Both the position numbers and the translations under genes were made by a program. The notes beneath the pieces were generated by a model, which did no database searches, had not been told where the DNA came from, and saw only the letters and a program-made list of their open reading frames with translations. DNA of 64,000 nt from positions 95,001 through 159,000 of the forward strand of contig NZ_OY781464.1 in assembly GCF_963676735.1 (NCBI RefSeq), in the 5' to 3' direction. Origin of the DNA: an uncultured Draconibacterium sp. (lineage in GTDB: Bacteria; Bacteroidota; Bacteroidia; Bacteroidales; Prolixibacteraceae). The stretch's first letter is position 1. Each line of letters opens with the position of its first letter. Positions 57,632 through 64,000 of the stretch are shown here, piece after piece.

Positions 57632-59059
57632 TTAATGTAACGTTCTTAACTTTTGTGTTAAAGCATTTCGGGTGGTCATTAATTTATTCGAAATTCCCAC
57701 TTTGTACAAGTGTGGACTGATAAAGCGTTGGTGTTCTTCGGGCAATAGCGCAGCCCGGCTCTGGAGGTAGGCATGCAGTAATATGGGGTTTTGACTTTTT
57801 AATAGTATCCGGCCATTATGCACAACTTTTTCATGTAATCGTTCGCATTTTAATCCTTCGGTATTGGTTTGTTTTTCAGGGTGTATTCTATGGTGTAAAG
57901 TGTTTGCGTCAAGTGGCGACTCATCGGCTAACATTATGCCATCGCGGTAAAATTTTCCTTCGTTGTCGAAATACCGAAGTAGTTGTTTTTTGCCAGGCAA
58001 GGTTATTTTTTCAACATTTTCCGAGAATTTCATTTTCGGTTCGCCATCAATTTCGGTTAGTTTATAAACCCCATCAAGGGCAGCATCGTTTTTACCGGTA
58101 ATCAGTTCGGTGCCAATTCCAAAACCGTCAATGGCGGCCTGCTGATCGTTTAATAAGGTTTTTATTACATACTCGTTTAGTTGATTTGATGCTAGAATTT
58201 TAACATGGCTTAGTCCGGCATCATCAAGCAGTTTTCGCGCTTTTTTACTCAGGTAGGCCAGGTCGCCGCTATCCAGCCGGATGGCTTTTAGCTGTTCTCC
58301 CCGGGTTGCCATTTCGTGCCCAACAGTAATGGCATTGGGTATACCCGACTTTAGCGTATCGTAAGTGTCAACCAATAAAATGGCGTTGTTGGGATTAGTT
58401 GCCGCAAAAGCTCTGAATGCCTCCAGCTCCGAACTGAAACTTTGTACCCAGCTGTGCGCCATGGTACCGCTAACCGGTATGTCGTATATCTTTCCGGCCA
58501 ATGCATTCGAGGTGGAGGAGGCGCCTCCGATACATGCTGCACGACTGGCAAATAAAGAGCTTAGTCCTTGTGCACGGCGAAGTCCGAAATCGGCAAAAAG
58601 TTTTTCCCCCGAGATTAACTTTATACGAAAAGCTTTTGTAGCAATCAGCGATTCGAAATTTAAAATATTCAGGAGCATGCTTTCTAGTAACTGGCATTCT
58701 ATTATATTGCCTTCAACCGAAAGCAGGGGTTCATTCGGGAAAACAATCTCACCCTCGCGAACACTGGTTATATTGCCTGAAAATTTAAACTTACGCAGAT
58801 AGTTCAGAAATTCGGATTTAAAACCATTGGCTTGTAAAAATTCGAGATCCGATTCGGTATAAGTAAATTCCTGAAGTGCATCGAGAAAGTCTTGCAGTCC
58901 GGCAAAAACCGTAAATCCACCCTGGTAAGGATTGGTTCTGAAGTAATAGTCGAACGAAGTTTGTTGGTCTTTTTTTCCACATAAAAAGTACCCTTGAGCC
59001 ATAGTAAGCTCATAGAGGTCGGTGTATAGCCCTAGTTTTTCCTTAAAAATTGATCCCAT
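57632..59059 (-). CDS. pncB: Nicotinate phosphoribosyltransferase
   Basis: A 475-residue enzyme that joins nicotinic acid to PRPP, the entry step of NAD salvage. The family opening Y-T-D-L-Y-E-L-T-M-A-Q-G-Y-F (about 12-25) and the Y-Y-F-R-T-N-P segment are present, with F-G-L-R-R-A-Q-G (about 160-167) and the phosphate-binding region G-F-G-I-G-T-E-L (about 316-323). The start is ATG 59059; a GTG four codons earlier is open but less likely. It is followed after 6 bases by the D-threonine-aldolase-like gene. Confidence 0.95.
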   Translation of the reverse strand: MGSIFKEKLGLYTDLYELTMAQGYFLCGKKDQQTSFDYYFRTNPYQGGFTVFAGLQDFLDALQEFTYTESDLEFLQANGFKSEFLNYLRKFKFSGNITSVREGEIVFPNEPLLSVEGNIIECQLLESMLLNILNFESLIATKAFRIKLISGEKLFADFGLRRAQGLSSLFASRAACIGGASSTSNALAGKIYDIPVSGTMAHSWVQSFSSELEAFRAFAATNPNNAILLVDTYDTLKSGIPNAITVGHEMATRGEQLKAIRLDSGDLAYLSKKARKLLDDAGLSHVKILASNQLNEYVIKTLLNDQQAAIDGFGIGTELITGKNDAALDGVYKLTEIDGEPKMKFSENVEKITLPGKKQLLRYFDNEGKFYRDGIMLADESPLDANTLHHRIHPEKQTNTEGLKCERLHEKVVHNGRILLKSQNPILLHAYLQSRAALLPEEHQRFISPHLYKVGISNKLMTTRNALTQKLRTLH

Positions 59060-59203
59060 TTTTGCCCCCACTGAGATGCTTAAAGATAATTAAGAAATAC
59101 CATTAATTTGATACCTGCACACTTTTTTAAGCAAATTCTTATGTTTATACTATAAAAATTAAATTATTGTCAATAGCGTTAAAGGATACCGATATGATTT
59201 AAT

Positions 59204-59239
59204 ACAAAAAAACGCCGTTCAATTTTTGTGAACGGCGTT
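59204..59239 (-). terminator. Terminator of purA (bidirectional shape)
   Basis: AACGCCGTTCA (59211-59221) and TGAACGGCGTT (59229-59239) form an exact 11-pair stem with a 7-base loop. On the minus strand it is followed by a T7 tract (59204-59210), ending purA. On the plus strand a shorter T-run follows. Confidence 0.92.
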
Positions 59240-59262
59240 TTTGTATTTAAATTTTAAACCTG

Positions 59263-60540
59263 TTATTCTTTTTCTAGAAGGATGGTTTGGGCACGATTTG
59301 GCCCAACCGATGCCACCGAAATTGGAATACCCATTTCGTCTTCAATAAAGTTGATGTAGTTGTTTAACTCTTCCGGAAACTCATTCTGATTTTTAATTTT
59401 TGTCAGGTCTGTTTTCCATCCCGGTAATTCCACATAAACGGGTTTTACACTGTCGTTAAGTTCAAATGGAAAATGTTCCACAACTTCGCCATCAATTTCG
59501 TAACCCACGCAAACTTTTATGGTATCGAAGTCGTCAAGCACATCAGCTTTCATCATAATCAGTTCGGTAACGCCGTTAAGCATGGACGTATATTTCAGTG
59601 CTACCAGGTCGAGCCAGCCACAGCGGCGTGGGCGTCCGGTAGTTGATCCAAATTCATTTCCTGCTTTTCTTAGCTTGTCGCCTGTTTCGTCGAACAATTC
59701 GGTTGGGAATGGCCCCATACCAACTCGGGTGCAGTAGGCTTTAAAAATGCCAAATACCTTGCCAATAGCCTGAGGTGCAAGCCCCAGTCCGGTACATGCT
59801 CCGGCACAAATGGTATTCGAGCTGGTTACAAAAGGGTACGAACCAAAATCAATATCAAGCAGGGTTCCCTGGGCACCTTCTGCCAATACTGTTTTGCCTT
59901 CTTTTAGTGCATCGTTAATCATGTGCTCGCTGTCAACCAGCTGGAACGATTTCAGCACTTCAACGCCTTCAAACCACTCTTTTTCACATTCGTTAAGCAT
60001 TTCCTCGTAATCGTATTTGAAAAATTCGCTTAACATTACTTTGTGATTGTTGATGCGGGTGGTATATTTTTCCTCAAAACCATGCACTAAATCACCAACG
60101 CGCAGGCCATCGCGGCCAATTTTATCTTTATAAGTCGGCCCAATTCCTTTAAGAGTTGAACCAATTTTTGTATCACCTTTCTTTTGCTCGGAAGCTGCAT
60201 CCAGAATTTTGTGTGTGGGCAGAATCATGTGTGCTTTTTTCGAGATAAACAGGTTTTTTGATATGTCGACACCTATTTTGCTCAACGACTCGATTTCTTT
60301 TTTGAAAACCATTGGGTCGATAACCACACCGTTGCCAATAATGTTTATTTTATCGCCACGGAAAATGCCGGAAGGAATGGTGTGCAAAACGTGTTTTATA
60401 TTGTTGAATTCAAGGGTGTGACCGGCGTTTGGCCCTCCCTGAAAACGAGCTATTACATCGTACTCCGGAGTAAATACGTCAACAATTTTACCTTTTCCCT
60501 CGTCGCCCCATTGCAGGCCCAACAATACATCTACCTTCAT
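59263..60540 (-). CDS. purA: Adenylosuccinate synthetase
   Basis: A 425-residue GTP-dependent enzyme that converts IMP and aspartate to adenylosuccinate, first step from IMP to AMP. The opening V-D-V-L-L-G-L-Q-W-G-D-E-G-K-G-K (GTP loop, about 3-17), G-G-P-N-A-G-H-T (catalytic His, about 36-43), the K-G-I-G-P-T-Y segment (about 130-136), the V-L-A-E-G-A-Q-G-T region and G-S-T-T-G-R-P-R-R-C-G-W are all intact. It is followed by a terminator. A 169-base gap separates it from the Fur-family gene upstream on the same strand. Confidence 0.97.
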   Translation of the reverse strand: MKVDVLLGLQWGDEGKGKIVDVFTPEYDVIARFQGGPNAGHTLEFNNIKHVLHTIPSGIFRGDKINIIGNGVVIDPMVFKKEIESLSKIGVDISKNLFISKKAHMILPTHKILDAASEQKKGDTKIGSTLKGIGPTYKDKIGRDGLRVGDLVHGFEEKYTTRINNHKVMLSEFFKYDYEEMLNECEKEWFEGVEVLKSFQLVDSEHMINDALKEGKTVLAEGAQGTLLDIDFGSYPFVTSSNTICAGACTGLGLAPQAIGKVFGIFKAYCTRVGMGPFPTELFDETGDKLRKAGNEFGSTTGRPRRCGWLDLVALKYTSMLNGVTELIMMKADVLDDFDTIKVCVGYEIDGEVVEHFPFELNDSVKPVYVELPGWKTDLTKIKNQNEFPEELNNYINFIEDEMGIPISVASVGPNRAQTILLEKE

Positions 60541-60709
60541 TTTGAGTTTTGATTTTTATTATTCATGCAAAACCGCGAAAACTTAATCATTTTAGATTAA
60601 CCTTTCACGGCTTTCAAATTAAGCAGTTAAAAGTACTAAATATTTTAATTCATGGAAGTAAAATCTCGGTACTCTGCCCTTATTTTATAATCTGTTAAGA
60701 ATGAAATCT

Positions 60710-61153
60710 TTATTCTTTGTTGGTGCTTTCTCCATAAATGTATAAGGTGTGGTGCGAAAGTTTAAAGTTATTTTTATTACAGGCATCTTCAATAATTTCC
60801 CTTATACGCGGATCATAAAACTCCACTACAGTTCCATTGCTGGTATCGATTAAATGATCGTGTTGAAGCGTGGCAAAAGCTTTCTCGAACTGGGCAATAT
60901 TTTTGCCAAATTGGTGTTTCACCACCAGCTTGCAATCCAGCAACAAATCAATGGTATTGTAAAGAGTGGCTCTGCTAACCCGGTAGTTGTTGTTCTTCAT
61001 CGAGATGTACAACGATTCGATATCAAAATGGCCTTCGCGACAATATATTTCATCAAGAATTGCAAATCTTTCCGGTGTTTTCCGGTGCCCGTTTTTCTCA
61101 AGATACTCGGTAAACATATTCCTTACCGTTTCCCTGGTTTTGTGGTTATTCAT
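60710..61153 (-). CDS. Fur-family regulator without the usual zinc cysteines
   Basis: A 147-residue winged-helix regulator with the family's DNA-binding helix G-H-R-K-T-P-E-R-F-A-I-L (about 22-33) and R-V-S-R-A-T-L-Y-N-T-I-D-L-L (about 58-71). The metal-sensing H-D-H is present at 98-100, but the next motif, normally C-x-x-C, reads D-T-S-N (Asp103, Asn106), and no second Cys pair follows, so the structural zinc site is lost. It may still bind a regulatory metal, or have a different signal. It lies between purA and the RelA/SpoT gene, all on the minus strand. A perfect minus-strand -7 element (plus 61177-61184, CAAAAATA) is 23 bases upstream. Confidence 0.82.
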   Translation of the reverse strand: MNNHKTRETVRNMFTEYLEKNGHRKTPERFAILDEIYCREGHFDIESLYISMKNNNYRVSRATLYNTIDLLLDCKLVVKHQFGKNIAQFEKAFATLQHDHLIDTSNGTVVEFYDPRIREIIEDACNKNNFKLSHHTLYIYGESTNKE

Positions 61154-61176
61154 AATTAAACCAATTTTAAATAGGC

Positions 61177-61184
61177 CAAAAATA
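61177..61184 (-). promoter_or_regulatory. -7 element of the second Fur-family gene
   Basis: CAAAAATA on the plus strand is TATTTTTG on the minus strand, a perfect TAnnTTTG, in an AT-rich gap with no clear -33 element. In such a gap a chance match is possible. Confidence 0.4.
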
Positions 61185-61218
61185 GAAATTTTTTTTATTT
61201 TTTTAGAATGAATTTAAA

Positions 61219-63441
61219 TTATTCATCAAGGTTTTCAACCCTGCTTACGTTGTCAATTCCTTTGATTGTTTTAAGTTTTGATATAAGGTTGTTTAAGTCG
61301 TTGGTATTGTGGATGTAAAGGAATAGATCGCCCATAAATATTCCATCATGAGTTTCGAATTTTACCGAACGCATATTAATGTTATGGCCTTTAGAAATTA
61401 CGGTGGTTACCTCGTTTACAATTCCCATCCTGTCGAATCCTTGCAGGTTTAAACGGGTAAGGTACGACTGGCGCTTGAATTTGGTCCATTCAACCTGAAT
61501 GATTTTTTCGCCCTGGTTAGCAATAAATTTACCGAGTTCGCTGCATTTAACCTTATGTATAATTAAATGGTTGTCGGTGCTTAAGTAGCCAACTACAGGT
61601 TCTCCGGGAATGGGATTGCAACACTTTGCCAGCGAGAAATTTATATTGTCCTGGTTTTCTTTTAACAAAAAAGGCTTTTTCTTATCAATTTTTTGGTGCT
61701 CTTCTTCTTCTTCCTCGTTCTGCCTTTTTTTGTTTCCTGTACCAAAGGTGATGTTCCAGTATTTTACCAGTTTATTCTCCGATTTTTTTCCAATAATATT
61801 TTTTACATCATTGAGTTCGAGGAACCCCATGCCAACCTCAGAGTAGAGCTGCTCCTTGTTGTTGAGGTTAAAATGGGCCGTTAATTTTTTCAGGTTATTC
61901 GAGGTGAGTGGGGCATTTATTTCTTTAAAAACCTGTTCAATTATCTCTTTACCCTTTTCGGTGTGTTTGCTTTTTTCGAGACGGAATACATTCTTTATTT
62001 TACCCCTGGCCTTTGCCGAAGCTGAAAATTTTAACCATTCTAATTTTGGCGTTTGGTTTTCCGAAGTCAGAATTTCAATTTGGTCGCCATTTTCAAGTAC
62101 ATGGCTGATGGGCACAAGTTTGGTGTTAATTTTTGCTCCAATGCATTTATTGCCCAGTTCGGTGTGGATTTCGTAGGCAAAGTCAATAACTGTTGACCCC
62201 AAAGGCAGCGAAAACAAGTCGCCTTTTGGTGTAAACACATTAATTTCTGATGAAAATAAGTTCAGTTTAAAGTCGTCCAGAAATTCAAAGGCATCGGAGT
62301 CGGTACTTTGTAATAATTCGCGTATTTGTTCAATCCAGGGATCCAGCTCATTTTCAAAGTTCCGAATGTCTTTGTAGCGGTAATGTGCTGCAAAACCATG
62401 TTCGGCTACATCATCCATTCGGTCGGTTCGTATCTGAATTTCCACCCAATGGCCTTGTGGCCCCATAACGGTAACATGCAACGATTCGTAGCCGTTGGCC
62501 TTTGGCATTGTAATCCAGTCGCGAATACGGTCGGGCTTGGGCTTGTATATGTCGGTAACAATCGATAGTACATCAAAACATTGTCGTTTTTCTGATATTC
62601 CTTTTTTTGAATTTACGATAATTCGGATCGCCAGAATGTCGTATACTTCGTTGAACGCCACCGATTTTTTTTGCATTTTTTGCCAGATGGAGTAGCAGGT
62701 TTTCAGCCGGTGGGTAACATTACAATCAACGCCTTCATCTTTAAGTTTCTGGATAATGGGTTGTGTAAATTCATGGACCAGGTAGTTTCGTTTTTCTTCC
62801 TGGTTGTGCAGCATATACTGGATTTGTTTATATTCTTCCGGATGTTTGTGTTTGAAACTCAGGTCTTCAAGGTCGCTTTTAATGGCATGCAAACCCAGGC
62901 GGTGTGCCAGTGGTACGTACAAAAACAAGGTTTCTCCGGCAATCTTAATTTTTTTGTGTGCCGGCATCGAGTCGAGTGTACGCATATTATGCAAACGGTC
63001 GGCAATTTTAATCAGAATTACCCGTACATCGTCCGACAAGGTCATTAACATCTTTTTCAGGGTGAGGGCATGTTTTGCATCAAAGTCGCCCGACAGTTTG
63101 GTTAGCCCGTCAACAATGCGCGACACCCGTGTTCCAAACATGTTTTCAATATCCGACAAACGATAATCGGTATCTTCAACAACATCGTGCAACAAAGCGG
63201 CAACAATTGATGTGGCTCCAAGCCCTAAATCAACCGCAACAATTCGTGCCACAGAGATCGGATGGATAATAAACGGTTCGCCCGATTTTCGTTTAATACC
63301 ATGGTGTGCCGCATTCGAAAACCGGAATGCCTTTTCGATTCGGGCAAGCCGTCCTTCATCAAACTTATCCTTAATCACTTTAAGGAAATCCTGGTAACGG
63401 TCTTCAATCTGCCTTATTTCTGCTTTTGTAAAATGTTGCAC
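61219..63441 (-). CDS. Bifunctional (p)ppGpp synthetase/hydrolase, RelA/SpoT homologue
   Basis: A 740-residue enzyme that makes and destroys the starvation alarmone (p)ppGpp. Domain order: HD hydrolase (about 35-190) with the intact metal motif L-L-H-D-V-V-E-D, synthetase (about 250-365) with R-I-R-D-W-I-T-M-P-K, Y-E-S-L-H-V and E-I-Q-I-R-T, TGS (about 405-465), helical linker, a zinc-finger-like region with K-C-C-N-P-I-P-G-E-P-V-V-G, and a C-terminal ACT domain (about 665-738). Because both active sites look intact it is most likely a bifunctional Rel-type enzyme. It starts with GTG at 63441, preceded by AAAAGG. The gap to gmhB is 18 bases, so they may be cotranscribed. Confidence 0.95.
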   Translation of the reverse strand: MQHFTKAEIRQIEDRYQDFLKVIKDKFDEGRLARIEKAFRFSNAAHHGIKRKSGEPFIIHPISVARIVAVDLGLGATSIVAALLHDVVEDTDYRLSDIENMFGTRVSRIVDGLTKLSGDFDAKHALTLKKMLMTLSDDVRVILIKIADRLHNMRTLDSMPAHKKIKIAGETLFLYVPLAHRLGLHAIKSDLEDLSFKHKHPEEYKQIQYMLHNQEEKRNYLVHEFTQPIIQKLKDEGVDCNVTHRLKTCYSIWQKMQKKSVAFNEVYDILAIRIIVNSKKGISEKRQCFDVLSIVTDIYKPKPDRIRDWITMPKANGYESLHVTVMGPQGHWVEIQIRTDRMDDVAEHGFAAHYRYKDIRNFENELDPWIEQIRELLQSTDSDAFEFLDDFKLNLFSSEINVFTPKGDLFSLPLGSTVIDFAYEIHTELGNKCIGAKINTKLVPISHVLENGDQIEILTSENQTPKLEWLKFSASAKARGKIKNVFRLEKSKHTEKGKEIIEQVFKEINAPLTSNNLKKLTAHFNLNNKEQLYSEVGMGFLELNDVKNIIGKKSENKLVKYWNITFGTGNKKRQNEEEEEEHQKIDKKKPFLLKENQDNINFSLAKCCNPIPGEPVVGYLSTDNHLIIHKVKCSELGKFIANQGEKIIQVEWTKFKRQSYLTRLNLQGFDRMGIVNEVTTVISKGHNINMRSVKFETHDGIFMGDLFLYIHNTNDLNNLISKLKTIKGIDNVSRVENLDE

Positions 63442-63459
63442 CTTTTGCTTGTCTGAACT

Positions 63460-63945
63460 TTATTCGAAACCTGTCTGTAATAAATTTTGAATATATAAAT
63501 TCTTTCCAATCCCTGCGCTTTGTCCGGCCAAAATATCTCTTTTTTTATCTCCGATCAACACAGATTTAACAGGACTAATATTAAATTGTTCTATGGCCTG
63601 GTTAAGCATGCCCGGATTTGGTTTGCGACAATTACATTCGCCTGTAATTGACGGGTGATGCGGGCAATGATATACTTTTGTTATGTGTATTCCTTGTTTT
63701 TCAAGCTGTTGAAGCATCCAGCCGGTTAAGTGCTTAAAATCTGTTTCGGTGTAGTATTTTCGGGCAATACCCGATTGATTGGTAACAATAAATAACAGAA
63801 AACCTTTATCCTGATAGCGTTTGAGGAGTTCAAAAATTCCGGGAATGAATTCAAAATCTTCAATTTTGTACACGTAATTCTTTTCAATGTTTATGGTTCC
63901 ATCGCGATCGAGAAAAAGAGCCTTATTTTCATTTTCAGTGTTCAT
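63460..63945 (-). CDS. gmhB: D-glycero-D-manno-heptose-1,7-bisphosphate 7-phosphatase
   Basis: A 161-residue HAD-type phosphatase of the histidinol-phosphate/GmhB group that makes heptose 1-phosphate for lipopolysaccharide core. The catalytic motifs are L-F-L-D-R-D-G-T-I-N (nucleophile and acid Asp), I-V-T-N-Q-S-G-I, and the late G-D-K-K-R-D-I; the zinc-binding loop C-P-H-H-P-S-I-T-G-E-C-N-C-R-K-P is intact. The ATG at 63945 is preferred over a TTG seven codons earlier because the residues before it are not family-like. Its start overlaps the end of the partial gmhA-like gene by 11 bases, supporting the heptose pathway assignment. Confidence 0.9.
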   Translation of the reverse strand: MNTENENKALFLDRDGTINIEKNYVYKIEDFEFIPGIFELLKRYQDKGFLLFIVTNQSGIARKYYTETDFKHLTGWMLQQLEKQGIHITKVYHCPHHPSITGECNCRKPNPGMLNQAIEQFNISPVKSVLIGDKKRDILAGQSAGIGKNLYIQNLLQTGFE

Positions 63946-64000
63946 CTCCAAAAAGAGCTTTTTCAACTTTTTCGCAAATAATATGGCCCACTAGCAGGTG
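63935..64000 (-). CDS. SIS-domain protein, phosphoheptose isomerase-like, C-terminal end only
   Basis: Twenty-one residues and a stop are visible, running from the right edge (start outside the window). The sequence H-L-L-V-G-H-I-I-C-E-K-V-E-K-A-L-F-G is typical of the last helix of GmhA/SIS isomerases (compare H-x-x-x-H-x-x-C/x-E-x-V-E). Overlap of 11 bases with gmhB, the next step of ADP-heptose synthesis, supports GmhA. The call rests on a short stretch. Confidence 0.6.
   Translation of the reverse strand, partial: HLLVGHIICEKVEKALFGDEH

Noticed and set aside
1..64000. tRNA or rRNA genes, CRISPR arrays, insertion sequences, prophage or integrative element
   Set aside because: No T-loop-like GGTTCGAATCC arms, no regularly spaced repeats, no transposase or integrase motifs and no change in composition were noticed. 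tRNAscan-SE and a repeat finder would settle this.

Overview
The window reads as an ordinary stretch of chromosome from a member of the Bacteroidota, most likely a marine or anaerobic lineage such as the Marinilabiliales/Prolixibacteraceae (the phylum is well supported; the family is inference). The evidence is a Porin_10-type outer-membrane protein, a DUF4831 protein, an AraC-TPR membrane regulator, the purH-mreBCD-mrdA-rodA gene order, frequent TAATG/ATGA-type gene junctions, and several clear Bacteroidota-type promoters (TTTG or TTG, about 19 bases, TAnnTTTG). Base composition is moderately AT-rich and even. I see no rRNA, tRNA, insertion sequence, prophage or CRISPR array, and no gene-free stretch longer than 300 bases.

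Layout. 1-7.3 kb: end of a porin, a CoA pyrophosphatase, a PerR-like regulator with its peroxiredoxin, the NAD(P)HX repair enzyme Nnr, a DUF481 outer-membrane protein and a POT peptide transporter. 7.3-14.4 kb: a membrane-anchored response regulator, two exported alpha/beta hydrolases with an acetyltransferase, an exported protein of unknown function, a DUF819 permease and a DUF2817 peptidase with a small partner. 14.5-19.6 kb: gpsA, pgi and a membrane AraC-TPR regulator. 19.8-22.7 kb: an ankyrin lipoprotein, an acyltransferase and a serine hydrolase, divergent from that regulator. 22.7-28.6 kb: LolC/E-type permease, flippase-like protein, rsmA, mgtE and a MacB-type permease. 28.8-36.2 kb: purH followed by the whole cell-elongation operon (mreB, mreC, mreD, PBP2, RodA).

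36.2-42.7 kb: a KamA-family radical-SAM protein with a structured leader, an AcpH-like hydrolase, a PfkB-family protein, a DUF1338 oxygenase, PPK2 and a frameshifted ATP-grasp-like gene. 42.7-48.5 kb: an exporter cluster on the minus strand (adaptor, MacB-type permease, TolC, second adaptor) with no ATPase in it. 48.7-59.1 kb: DMT transporter, two small or unknown membrane proteins, aat, DUF4831, MFS transporter, pepD, VOC protein, a D-threonine-aldolase-like enzyme and pncB. 59.2-64 kb: purA, a second Fur-family regulator, the RelA/SpoT homologue and the heptose genes gmhB and (partial) gmhA.

I did not find a convincing new multi-gene system. The points most worth checking are the single-base frameshift in the ATP-grasp-like gene, the tandem copy of the tolC leader exactly 105 bases upstream, the PfkB protein lacking its catalytic aspartate, the membrane-tethered stand-alone receiver, a perfect 16-base palindrome between two divergent genes, the hairpin pair in the kamA-like leader, and two Fur-family regulators with degraded structural zinc sites.
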